Shown: positions 37,439 through 46,399 of the stretch, one piece after another
How positions within the stretch are numbered: the first letter of the stretch is position 1
How the letters are laid out: every line of letters starts with the position of its first letter
From: Streptomyces bathyalis
GTDB taxonomy: Bacteria; Actinomycetota; Actinomycetes; Streptomycetales; Streptomycetaceae
Assembly: GCF_015910445.1 (NCBI RefSeq)
Contig: NZ_CP048882.1
Coordinates: 6,135,501-6,199,500, forward strand
Reading direction: 5' to 3'
Length of the DNA stretch: 64,000 bases
Notes under the pieces: model-generated
Told to the model about the DNA's origin: nothing
Databases searched by the model: none
Seen by the model: only the letters and a program-made list of their open reading frames with translations
Program-made: the position numbers and the translations under genes

Positions 37439-39973
37439 TCAGCCGACCGCCTCGCGAACGCGCAACGCGCGCCGCAGATCATCCAGTTGATCGACCAGCT
37501 CCCGCCGCAGCGTCGGCGTCACACCCTCACCGTCCACGAAGTCCGCCCCACGGCGCAGCACCGCCTCGTCGACGACCGTACGAGGGAACGCCATCCGCCC
37601 CACGATCGCGGCCACGGCGGCACCACGCCGAGCGGCAACCGGCACCGCATCCGGGAAGTACCGCTCCGCGAAACCGCCCTCCTCCAGCAACTCCCCCTGC
37701 TCCGGCTGCCAGAAGCCCTGCGCCGTCGCCCGCATCAGATAGTTCGACAACTCGTCCGAGACGAACATCGCCTCCCACGCCGCCTCCTTCATCGCCGCGT
37801 CCGGCAACGCCGCCCTGCAACGCGCGGCACCCTCCTGGCCCGTGGCACTCGGATCGCGGGCCAGCTCCGCGCCGATCTCCGCGGTGCCCACCGCACCCAG
37901 CACCGACAGACGCAGCAGCAGCCGCCACCGCAACTCCGCGTCCAGCACCGGACCACCGCCGGGCACCGAACCGCCCTCCCACCAGCGGTACAACTCCCCG
38001 GCGTCCGCGGCACAGTCGACGAACTGACGCACCGCGGTCAGACGCAGCCCCGGCACATCCCCCTCCGCCGAGGCACTCTCGGTACGCGACAGCACCTCCC
38101 GGCACACCCCCGTCAGCAACTCCAGCGCCGCGTCGCGCCGTTCGGGCAGCAGGAACCGGTCCGCGACCGTGCCGCGCGCGAACGACAGCACACCCTGCAG
38201 GACCGCCACCTCCGGCTCCGACGGAGCGTGGTCCCGCACCGCCTGAAGGAACTCCCACGGAGGCAGCTCCGCGTCCCTCACCATGTCCCGTGCGGCATTC
38301 CAGATCACCCCGCGCGACAGGGCCTCCGGAAGACCCGACAGCGTCTCCCGCGCCGTCCGCCACGAGACATCGTCAAGGCGCACCTTCGCGTACGTCAGAT
38401 CCCCGTCGTTCAGCAGCAGCAGATCAGGACGCGGCCCCTCCGCGACGAGTACCGACTCCGCCTCGTCCGCCGCCACTTCACGCTCGACACGCTCCCGCAG
38501 CACCAGACGGCCGGGATCCGCCGGCGCCACGTCGTAGAGCCCCAGCTCCAGCTGATGCGGACGGCTTCCCTCCCGCCGCAGCGCCACCGACCACTGCCCG
38601 CTGCCCTCGTCGACGCGCGGCGAGAACGTGTCCACGCCTGTCGTACGCAGCCAGAGCTCCGCCCAGCCGGGCACATCCCGGCTCGACGCCCCCGCTAGCG
38701 AACCGATGAAATCCGCCAGCGACGCGTTCCCGAAGCGATGCCGCGTCAAATGCCTGTTGACGCCCGCCAGGAAGTCCTTCTCGCCCAGCCACACCACGAG
38801 TTGACGCAGCGCCGACGCACCCTTCGCATACGAGATCCCGTCGAAATTCAGCAACGCCGAAGCGGTGTCGGGCACCGACTCCGGCTCCGGAGCCACCGGA
38901 TGCGTCGACGGACGCTGATCCGCGTCATAGCCCCAGCTCTTGCGCGCCACCGCGAAGTCCGTCCACATGCCGGAGAAGCGCGTCGTCTCACGCAGCGTCT
39001 GATAGCCCATGTACTCGGCGAACGACTCGTTCAGCCAGATGTCGTCCCACCAGCGCAGCGTCACCAGATCCCCGAACCACATGTGCGCCATCTCGTGCGC
39101 CACCGTCACACCACGCGTGCGCCGGTCCAGATCCGTCACCGCAGACCGGAACACATACTCTTCCTTCAGCGTCACCAGCCCCGGATTCTCCATCGCCCCG
39201 GCGTTGAACTCCGGCACGAACGCCTGGTCGTAGGAGTCGAACGGATACGGCTCGTCGAAGACCTCGTGATACCGGTCGAAGCACCGCCGGGTGATGTCCA
39301 GCAGCTCCTCGGCATCCGCGTCCAGGAACTCCGCCAGCGAGCGCCGCACATGAAGACCGAAAGGCAACCCGGCGTGCTCCGTACGCACCGAGTGGTACGG
39401 CCCCGCCACGACCGCCACCAGATACGTGCTCAGCGGCGGAGTCGGCGCACACTCCCAGCGGCCCGCGGACGTCTTGCGCGCGACGCCGTTGCCCAGCACC
39501 GTCCAGTCGTCCGGGGCCGTCACCGACACCTCGAAGACCGCCTTCAGATCCGGCTGGTCGAAACACGCGAACACCTGCGGGGCGTCGTCCAGGAAGCACT
39601 GCGTATACAGATACACACGCCCGTCGGCCGGATCCGTGAACCGGTGCATCCCCTCACCGACCCGCGAAAAAGGCATCCGCGCCTCGACCCGCAGCTCGTG
39701 GGCCCCCTCCGCAAGGCCCCGCAGCCACAGCCGGCCGTCGAACGCACTGCTCGCGTCCAGCGCGACCCCGTCCAGCTCCGCGCGCAGCAGCTCGACGGGC
39801 CGCACATCCACGAACGAGTCCGCCCCGCCCCGGCCCTCCTTCACGGAGAAGCGCACGGTCGTCACCGACCCGAACTCCTCCTCGCCGCACGTCAGATCGA
39901 GATCGACGACATAACGCTCCACTTCGAGGAGCCCGGCCCGCGTACGCGCCTCATCGCGCGTCAGTGATGACAT
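37439..39973 (-). CDS. pepN: Aminopeptidase N (M1 family)
   Basis: 844 residues, close to other actinobacterial PepN proteins. M1 metallopeptidases remove N-terminal residues from peptides with one Zn2+. The substrate-anchoring GAMENPG is at about 257-263; the zinc motif HEMAH with the downstream ligand in WLNESFAEY is at about 292-320. A C-terminal helical ERAP1-like domain completes the fold. ATG 39973 gives the family start MSSLTRDEA; an upstream ATG at 40009 adds only a basic stretch. No signal peptide, so cytoplasmic peptide turnover is likely. The G+C-rich coding on this strand is typical. Confidence 0.95.
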   Translation of the reverse strand: MSSLTRDEARTRAGLLEVERYVVDLDLTCGEEEFGSVTTVRFSVKEGRGGADSFVDVRPVELLRAELDGVALDASSAFDGRLWLRGLAEGAHELRVEARMPFSRVGEGMHRFTDPADGRVYLYTQCFLDDAPQVFACFDQPDLKAVFEVSVTAPDDWTVLGNGVARKTSAGRWECAPTPPLSTYLVAVVAGPYHSVRTEHAGLPFGLHVRRSLAEFLDADAEELLDITRRCFDRYHEVFDEPYPFDSYDQAFVPEFNAGAMENPGLVTLKEEYVFRSAVTDLDRRTRGVTVAHEMAHMWFGDLVTLRWWDDIWLNESFAEYMGYQTLRETTRFSGMWTDFAVARKSWGYDADQRPSTHPVAPEPESVPDTASALLNFDGISYAKGASALRQLVVWLGEKDFLAGVNRHLTRHRFGNASLADFIGSLAGASSRDVPGWAELWLRTTGVDTFSPRVDEGSGQWSVALRREGSRPHQLELGLYDVAPADPGRLVLRERVEREVAADEAESVLVAEGPRPDLLLLNDGDLTYAKVRLDDVSWRTARETLSGLPEALSRGVIWNAARDMVRDAELPPWEFLQAVRDHAPSEPEVAVLQGVLSFARGTVADRFLLPERRDAALELLTGVCREVLSRTESASAEGDVPGLRLTAVRQFVDCAADAGELYRWWEGGSVPGGGPVLDAELRWRLLLRLSVLGAVGTAEIGAELARDPSATGQEGAARCRAALPDAAMKEAAWEAMFVSDELSNYLMRATAQGFWQPEQGELLEEGGFAERYFPDAVPVAARRGAAVAAIVGRMAFPRTVVDEAVLRRGADFVDGEGVTPTLRRELVDQLDDLRRALRVREAVG

Positions 39974-40032
39974 GGGGCAATGCTGCCGCACCTTCCGTGA
40001 CGGCCGCATCGGAGTAAAGGCGGGGCACGGAG

Positions 40033-40812
40033 TCAGTACTTCGGCCCGACTTGCGCGTCCATGAGCGCGACGGATGCTCGGCGTGCGACGGAGATGTGGT
40101 ACGGGTCGCTACCGCGAGCGTTGGTCTTCCACTCCACACCGACTCTGTCGAGAGTGTCCGTGTAGATCTTCCTGATGTCGTCGGACTTGTTGGTGAAGAA
40201 GTACCGCGGGTATTCATAGCGCTTGCGCTTTCCGGCGACCATCCGGGTCGTCCAGTTCGTGATGCGGCAACCGTCGGAGTGGATCAGTCCTCGCACGAGA
40301 TTCCACGGATGTTCGTTCACGATTTCCTGCTGCCAGTCAGTCAGCACGATGCGGCGCTCATGCTTTCTGCCTGGGCCGTGCTGAGGGAAAAGACATTTCC
40401 AGTGCTTGGTGTAGGACTTCACTTCCGTACAGCCGATCTTCATGCGGCGTCCCGTGCCCGCCCCGGTGATCACCTTCCGCATGGCGTCCTCTGCCGCGGC
40501 GATGAGGCCGGGCCACCCGTCGCAGCAGTAGATCGACAGGTGGTTCTGCTTGTGCTTGGCGACGATGTGACCGTCGCCGAGATAGAGACCGAGTAGGTAG
40601 GAGTACGCCGGCCCGTCGATCGGCAGGTTCTGGCAGCGCGGGCAGTCGTGCTGGCGCTCGACCACGATTCCCCGGTCTTTACGATCCTCGTGCAGCCACC
40701 AGCCGACGGTCCCGACCGGTACGCCGAGCCTCTCTGCCACGATCGAGTTGCGAAGACCCTGCCTGAGGAGGGCGAGAGCTTCGGCTCTGAGTGAAGGGGC
40801 GTGCTGTTCCAT
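40033..40812 (-). CDS. LAGLIDADG homing-endonuclease-like protein with N-terminal HTH
   Basis: 259 residues. An N-terminal helix-turn-helix (about 8-40, RNSIVAERLGVPVGTVGWWL) is followed by a CPRC half zinc motif (57-60) and two LAGLIDADG-type helices: LLGLYLGDGHI (73-83) and LVRGLIHSDGC (172-182). Two such motifs in one chain, about 100 residues apart, describe a monomeric homing endonuclease, with the acidic residues Asp80 and Asp180 kept. Its base composition is unlike its neighbours: I counted 30 of 60 G+C at 40141-40200 and 29 of 60 at 40381-40440, against roughly 70% around it. Together with the adjacent tRNA gene this indicates acquired DNA. It is free-standing, not inside an intron or intein. 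Confidence 0.8.
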   Translation of the reverse strand: MEQHAPSLRAEALALLRQGLRNSIVAERLGVPVGTVGWWLHEDRKDRGIVVERQHDCPRCQNLPIDGPAYSYLLGLYLGDGHIVAKHKQNHLSIYCCDGWPGLIAAAEDAMRKVITGAGTGRRMKIGCTEVKSYTKHWKCLFPQHGPGRKHERRIVLTDWQQEIVNEHPWNLVRGLIHSDGCRITNWTTRMVAGKRKRYEYPRYFFTNKSDDIRKIYTDTLDRVGVEWKTNARGSDPYHISVARRASVALMDAQVGPKY

Positions 40813-40883
40813 GCACGCAGCGTGAACGGTTCGCAGTCATGGGGAGACGGAACAGATGATCGACCACTCGAAGGAGTGATCGA

Positions 40884-40972
40884 TGGTGCCCGGTGTGGGA
40901 TTCGAACCCACATGCCCGCAAAGGGCACGGCGGTTTGAGCGCCGCGTGTCTGACCAGTTCCACCAACCGGGC
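40884..40972 (-). tRNA. tRNA-Leu (anticodon CAA)
   Basis: 89 bases including encoded CCA. The acceptor stem GCCCGGT pairs with ACCGGGC, the anticodon stem is CGGCG/CGCCG around loop CTCAAAC, and there is a long variable arm (TGCCC-TTTGC-GGGCA) and a GTGGGTTCGAATCCCAC T-arm. The CAA anticodon reads UUG. The gene is intact and is followed 71 bases downstream by the LAGLIDADG gene. Confidence 0.95.
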
Positions 40973-41059
40973 GGGGCGCAGCTCACCCTACCGCGTACCG
41001 GTGTGCGTTCGCCCCTAGGTACCCTCGTACCTCCCACCTGTGCGGAAACGAGGAGCCCA

Positions 41060-41734
41060 GTGAGCACCGCGGACATCCCCGAGCCTGACAACTCCGACGC
41101 CGACGCCTCCGCTGCCGGGGAGCAGAGCGCCCATGTGCCGCCGCTGACCACGCGAGTGGTGATCGCGGAGGATGAGGCGCTGATCCGGATGGATCTGAAG
41201 GAGATGCTGGAGGAGGAGGGCTACTCCGTCGTCGGTGAGGCCGGTGACGGCCAGAGCGCGGTGGACCTGGCGCGGGAGCACCGTCCGGATCTGTGCATCT
41301 TCGATGTGAAGATGCCGGTGCTGGACGGGATCTCCGCGGCCGAGCAGGTCGCGGAGGAGAGCATCGCGCCGGTGCTGATGCTGACGGCGTTCTCCCAGCG
41401 GGAGCTGGTCGAGCGGGCGCGTGACGCGGGCGCGATGGCGTATCTGGTGAAGCCGTTCAGCAAGAGCGACGTGGTGCCGGCGATCGAGATGGCGGTGTCG
41501 CGGTTCACGGAGATGCGGACTCTGGAGAAGGAGGTCGCGGATCTCTCGCAGCGTCTGGAGACGCGGAAGCTGGTGGACCGGGCGAAGAGCGTGCTGCAGA
41601 CGCAGTACGGGCTGACGGAGCCGGCGGCGTTCCGCTGGATACAGAAGACGTCGATGGACCGGCGGCTGTCGATGCAGCAGGTCGCCGAGGCCGTGATCGC
41701 GGACGGCGAGGAGCGCAAGCAGCAGGAGCGGTGA
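41060..41734 (+). CDS. pdtaR: ANTAR-domain response regulator (PdtaR-like)
   Basis: 224 residues. A 30-residue acidic lead is followed by a receiver domain (VVIAEDEALIRMDLKEML, phosphoacceptor Asp in CIFDVKMP, LTAF, and Lys in YLVKPFS) and a C-terminal ANTAR RNA-binding domain (about 165-220, LVDRAKSVLQTQYGLTEPAAFRWIQKTSMDRR). ANTAR proteins bind paired hairpins in mRNA leaders and prevent termination when phosphorylated. The cognate PdtaS-type kinase is not in the window. GTG 41060 follows AGGAG by four bases. The facing liv genes are a possible, unproven, target area. Confidence 0.93.
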   Translation: MSTADIPEPDNSDADASAAGEQSAHVPPLTTRVVIAEDEALIRMDLKEMLEEEGYSVVGEAGDGQSAVDLAREHRPDLCIFDVKMPVLDGISAAEQVAEESIAPVLMLTAFSQRELVERARDAGAMAYLVKPFSKSDVVPAIEMAVSRFTEMRTLEKEVADLSQRLETRKLVDRAKSVLQTQYGLTEPAAFRWIQKTSMDRRLSMQQVAEAVIADGEERKQQER

Positions 41735-41806
41735 CGGCGGGCGGGTGTCCGGCTGGAGCGTGATCCCCGCACTTTGGATCACCGGCCGGTGCTGCCGCCG
41801 CAAGAG

Positions 41807-41850
41807 CGCGAGTGGGCCGCCCCCGGGTGCCGGGGGGCGGCCCACTCGCG
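41807..41850. terminator. Perfect 18-bp bidirectional terminator
   Basis: CGCGAGTGGGCCGCCCCC (41807-41824) pairs perfectly with its complement at 41833-41850 across an 8-base loop. It lies between the converging ANTAR gene and livF. Confidence 0.9.
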
Positions 41851-41878
41851 TGTGACCGTGTGCGGGCTGCGCCGCGGG

Positions 41879-42591
41879 TCAGTCCTCGCCGAGGTACGCC
41901 TTGCGTACCGACTCGTCGTGCATGAGTTCCTGACCGGTGCCGGAGAGGGCGATGGTGCCGATCTCCATGACGTGGCCGTGGTCGGCGAGGGAGAGCGCGG
42001 CCTGGGCGTTCTGCTCGACGAGAAGGATCGTCGTGCCCTGTGCCTTGAGCTCTGTGATGGTCTCCATGATCCTCTGCATCATGATCGGGGAGAGGCCCAT
42101 GGAGGGCTCGTCGAGCATGAGCAGCTTGGGCTGGGACATCAGGGCGCGGCCCATGGCGAGCATCTGCTGCTCGCCTCCGGAGAGGGTGCCGGCGGCCTGG
42201 CTGCGGCGCTCCCCGAGGATGGGGAAGAGCTCGTAGGCGCGCTCGATGTCCCGCTGTATGCCTGCCGAGTCCTTGCGGAGGAAGGCGCCGAGCTGGAGGT
42301 TCTCGGTGATGGTGAGGCGGGGGAAGATGCGGCGGCCTTCGGGGGAGTGCGCGAGCCCCTTGGCGACGATCTTGTGTGCCCCCATGTCGTTGATCACTTC
42401 GCCGTCGAAGATGATCTTTCCGGCGAGGGGCTTGAGGAGGCCGGAGAGGGTGCGCAGGGTCGTCGTCTTGCCGGCGCCGTTGGTGCCGATGAGGGTGACG
42501 ACCTGACCGGCCTCGACGCTGAAGGAGATGCCCTTGACGGCTTCGATCTTGCCGTAGGCGACGCGGAGGTCGTCGACTTCGAGGAGTGGCA

Positions 42592-42592
<1 letters not shown>
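41879..42592 (-). CDS. livF: Branched-chain amino-acid ABC transporter ATPase LivF
   Basis: 237 residues. Walker A GTNGAGKTT, signature LSGGEQQMLAMGRAL, Walker B LLMLDEPSMGLSP, and the switch His in the ILLVEQNA segment are all present. LivF and LivG form the ATPase pair of the LIV importer. Its ATG overlaps the livG stop by one base (TGATG). Last gene of the livKHMGF unit, ended by the 18-bp terminator. Confidence 0.95.
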
Positions 42593-43527
<935 letters not shown>

Positions 43528-43529
43528 CG

Positions 43530-45365
43530 TCATGCCTCCGTCTTGCTGAGGCCGGGGCCGCCGGTCGGTACGTCGAGCTGGCCGGTCTCGTGGAATTCGA
43601 GCTTCTTGCGGCGGTCCGCGAGGAGGCCTTCGGGGCGGAAGCGCATCAGGAGCACCAACGCCAGTCCGAAGAGGAGGAGCTGGTAGTCGCCGATGAACTG
43701 CAGCTTGGCCGGGATCAGGTAGAGCAGCGAGGCGCCGACGAGGGGTCCGCTGACCGTTCCCATGCCGCCGAGGATGACGGCGGCGAGCAGGAACGCCGAG
43801 TTGGGCGGCACGACTTCGACGAACTGGTACTGCTCGGGCGTCACGGACGAGGTGACGTGTGCCTGCACGGTGCCGGCCATGCCGGCGAGGGTGGCGCCGA
43901 GTGCGAAGGCGATGAGCTTGACCCGGAAGCCGTTGATGCCCATGGCGCGTGCGGCGGTCTCGTCCTCGCGTACGGCGACCCAGGCGCGGCCGATGCGGGA
44001 GCGGTCGGCGCGGCGGAAGATCGTCACGATGATGATCGTGAAGACGAGCATGAGCAGGTAGTAGTTGGCGAACGGGCCGAGTTCGACACCCATGATGGTG
44101 TGGTCCTCGCCCAGGTCGAAGCCGAGGATCACCAGGTCCGGGATGTTCGCGATGCCGTTGGCGCCGTTGGTGACCGACGGTCCGGAGGAGCCGTCGAGGT
44201 TCTCCATGCCGATGCGGAAGATCTCACCGAAGCCGAGGGTGACGATGGCGAGGTAGTCGCCGTGGAGCCGCAGTGTCGGGGCGCCGATGACGACGCCGAA
44301 GACGAGTGAGGCTCCGGCACCGGTGAGGACGGCGGCCCAGAAGGGGAACTCGACGCCCAGGACGGATGTGTCCGATCCGGAGACGAGTGCCGCGGCGTAG
44401 GCGCCGACACCGAGGAAGGCCACGTATCCGAGGTCGAGGAGGCCGGCGAGGCCGACGACGACGTTGAGGCCGAGTGCGACGGTGGCGAAGATCAGGATGT
44501 TGGCGGCGACGGAGGTGTACTGGTCGCTGCTCTGGGTGAAGGGGAAGCATGCCGCGGCGACGAATGCCGCCGTGAAGGTGACGTTGCGGTGCTTGCCCGT
44601 GATCTGGCCCAGCCGCTGGCTGAGTCCCGCGCGTGCCAGGGCGGTGGCGGCGAAGCCGACGAGGATCAGGAAGCCGATGAAGAGTTCGCCGTACGGGGTG
44701 TCGATGCCGTAGGTGAAGACGAACAGCGCGATCCCGAACGTGACGGCGATGATGAGCAGTTCGGCCCAGCCGGGGAGGTCCCGCGCGCGCTCGGGCGCGG
44801 GGGCCTTGAGGGAGTGCCGGAAGCGCTGCCAGGCGCCGGGGTTGCGCAGCGCGGGGTCGGCGGGGTCGAAGGGTTCGTCGGCCCGGAGGCCGAGGGCGCC
44901 GACGACGGTGACGAGGCTGGCGAGTACGGCGACCCACATGCCCGGTTCGAAGTTGACGAGCCCGCCGAGTACGACGGCGATGGCGCCGGCGGTGAACCAG
45001 GCGACGCCGAGCGTTCCGATGGCCAGCAGCACCACGGGCGCGGTCCTGCCGCCCGGGGTGAGCCAGCGCAGCCCGCGTACACCGCTGCCGGCGAGCAGCA
45101 CCGCGAGGGTGAGGACCGACCCGACGAGGGTGAGGGTCTGCAGGTCGACGGGTGAGCCGTAGTAGGTGAGGTCGCCGGGGAATTCGGCCGTCCAGGTCCA
45201 GGCGAGCATGGTGCTCGCGAGGGTGCCGACGGCTCCGGCGGCGGTGAGGATCCGGGCTGCCTTGGGGGGCAGCGGCAGGGCGCCGGGCGCGCCGGTGGGG
45301 TCGAGCGGTTCGGCCGGTGTGGCCTCGGAGGTGGGAGTGCCCGCTTCGGGGTTCGTGGTTGCCAT
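43530..45365 (-). CDS. livM: Branched-chain amino-acid ABC transporter permease LivM, N-terminally extended
   Basis: 611 residues, far longer than the 420 or so of E. coli LivM. The C-terminal 400 residues are the LivM core (NVVVGLAGLLDLGYVAFLGVGAYAAA, TLGFGEIFRI, EDETAARAMGIN). The N-terminal 200 residues add about four or five extra membrane helices (ILTAAGAVGTLASTMLAW, LVGSVLTLAVLLAG, VVLLAIGTLGVAWF, VLASLVTVVGALGL). This long form is seen in other actinobacteria. ATG 45365 is used; GTG 45374, overlapping the livH stop, is possible. It forms the pore with LivH. Confidence 0.93.
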   Translation of the reverse strand: MATTNPEAGTPTSEATPAEPLDPTGAPGALPLPPKAARILTAAGAVGTLASTMLAWTWTAEFPGDLTYYGSPVDLQTLTLVGSVLTLAVLLAGSGVRGLRWLTPGGRTAPVVLLAIGTLGVAWFTAGAIAVVLGGLVNFEPGMWVAVLASLVTVVGALGLRADEPFDPADPALRNPGAWQRFRHSLKAPAPERARDLPGWAELLIIAVTFGIALFVFTYGIDTPYGELFIGFLILVGFAATALARAGLSQRLGQITGKHRNVTFTAAFVAAACFPFTQSSDQYTSVAANILIFATVALGLNVVVGLAGLLDLGYVAFLGVGAYAAALVSGSDTSVLGVEFPFWAAVLTGAGASLVFGVVIGAPTLRLHGDYLAIVTLGFGEIFRIGMENLDGSSGPSVTNGANGIANIPDLVILGFDLGEDHTIMGVELGPFANYYLLMLVFTIIIVTIFRRADRSRIGRAWVAVREDETAARAMGINGFRVKLIAFALGATLAGMAGTVQAHVTSSVTPEQYQFVEVVPPNSAFLLAAVILGGMGTVSGPLVGASLLYLIPAKLQFIGDYQLLLFGLALVLLMRFRPEGLLADRRKKLEFHETGQLDVPTGGPGLSKTEA

Positions 45366-45370
45366 CGCTA

Positions 45371-46300
45371 TCACGCCCTGTCCGCGATGCGTTCGCCGAG
45401 AAGGCCCTGTGGTCGTACGAGGAGCACGAGGATCAGCAGGACGAATGCCCATACGTTCTTCCAGGCGCCGCCGCCGAAGAGTTCCATGCCGGGGATGTGC
45501 TCGATGTAGGCGGTGGCCAGCGATTCGGCGAGGCCGAGGACGACGCCGCCGACCATGGCCCCGTAGATGTTGCCGATGCCGCCGAGCACGGCCGCGGTGA
45601 AGGCCTTTAGACCGAGGATGAAGCCGATCTTGAAGTCGATCTGCCCGTACTTGAGGCCGTAGGCGATGGCCGCGACCCCGCCGAACGCGGCGCCGATGGC
45701 GAACGCGGTGACGATGATGCGGTCGGTGTTGATGCCCATCAGCTTCGCGGTGTCGGGGTCCTGCGAGGTGGCCTGCATGGCGCGGCCGGTGCGGGTCTTG
45801 GCGACGAAGAAGCCGAGGGCGATCATGCACACGGGCGCGGCTATGAGCAGGAACAGCTCGCCGCGCTGGACGTTGGCGCCGAGGATGTTGACGCTCTCAC
45901 CGCCGAACTGCGGGAAGGTCCGGGCCTTCTTCGCGTCGGGGTAGAAGCTCCAGATCAGCTGCTGGAGCATGATCGACAGGCCGATTGCGGTGATGAGGGG
46001 CGCGAGCCTGGGCGCGTTGCGCAGCGGCCGGTAGGCGAAGCGCTCCGCCCCGATGCCGACGAGCACGGACACTCCGACGGCCATGACCAGCATGACCGGC
46101 AGGGCGAGCATGAGGGCTGTGCCCTTGGGGAGGATCAGCCACGCGGTGAGGCCGCCGAAGGCCCCGAACATGACGATCTCGCCGTGGGCGAAGTTGATGA
46201 GCTGAACGATGCCGTAGACCATCGTGTATCCGATCGCGATGAGCCCGTACATCGCGCCGAGGATGAGTCCACTGGCCAGTTGCTGCGGCAGGTCGTTCAC
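45371..46300 (-). CDS. livH: Branched-chain amino-acid ABC transporter permease LivH
   Basis: 309 residues, GTG start at 46300. About eight membrane helices with the LivH pattern: LILGAMYGLIAIGYTMVYGIVQLINFAHGEIVMFGAF near the start, MQATSQDPDTAKLMGIN (the EAA-like loop), and AAVLGGIGNIYGAMVGGVVLG. A 99-base gap with a strong hairpin separates it from livK, while its stop overlaps or nearly touches livM. Confidence 0.95.
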   Translation of the reverse strand: MNDLPQQLASGLILGAMYGLIAIGYTMVYGIVQLINFAHGEIVMFGAFGGLTAWLILPKGTALMLALPVMLVMAVGVSVLVGIGAERFAYRPLRNAPRLAPLITAIGLSIMLQQLIWSFYPDAKKARTFPQFGGESVNILGANVQRGELFLLIAAPVCMIALGFFVAKTRTGRAMQATSQDPDTAKLMGINTDRIIVTAFAIGAAFGGVAAIAYGLKYGQIDFKIGFILGLKAFTAAVLGGIGNIYGAMVGGVVLGLAESLATAYIEHIPGMELFGGGAWKNVWAFVLLILVLLVRPQGLLGERIADRA

Positions 46301-46331
46301 CGCGGGGCCTCCGAGTGGTGTCTGGATACGA

Positions 46332-46364
46332 CCGCGCGGGGGCGCTGTTGGCGCCCCCGCGCGG
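46332..46364 (-). terminator. 14-bp hairpin between livK and livH (probable partial terminator)
   Basis: CCGCGCGGGGGCGC (46332-46345) pairs perfectly with GCGCCCCCGCGCGG (46351-46364), loop TGTTG. Placed after the binding-protein gene and before the permease genes, it would leave more livK than livHMGF message, a common arrangement for binding-protein operons. Confidence 0.8.
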
Positions 46365-46399
46365 CGTAGTGGTGTGGTTGAACGGGGCGGTCGCCCGGC

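Noticed and set aside
40884..40972. tRNA-Leu interrupted by an intron tied to the LAGLIDADG gene
   Set aside because: The tRNA folds completely with an intact anticodon loop, so no intron is present.
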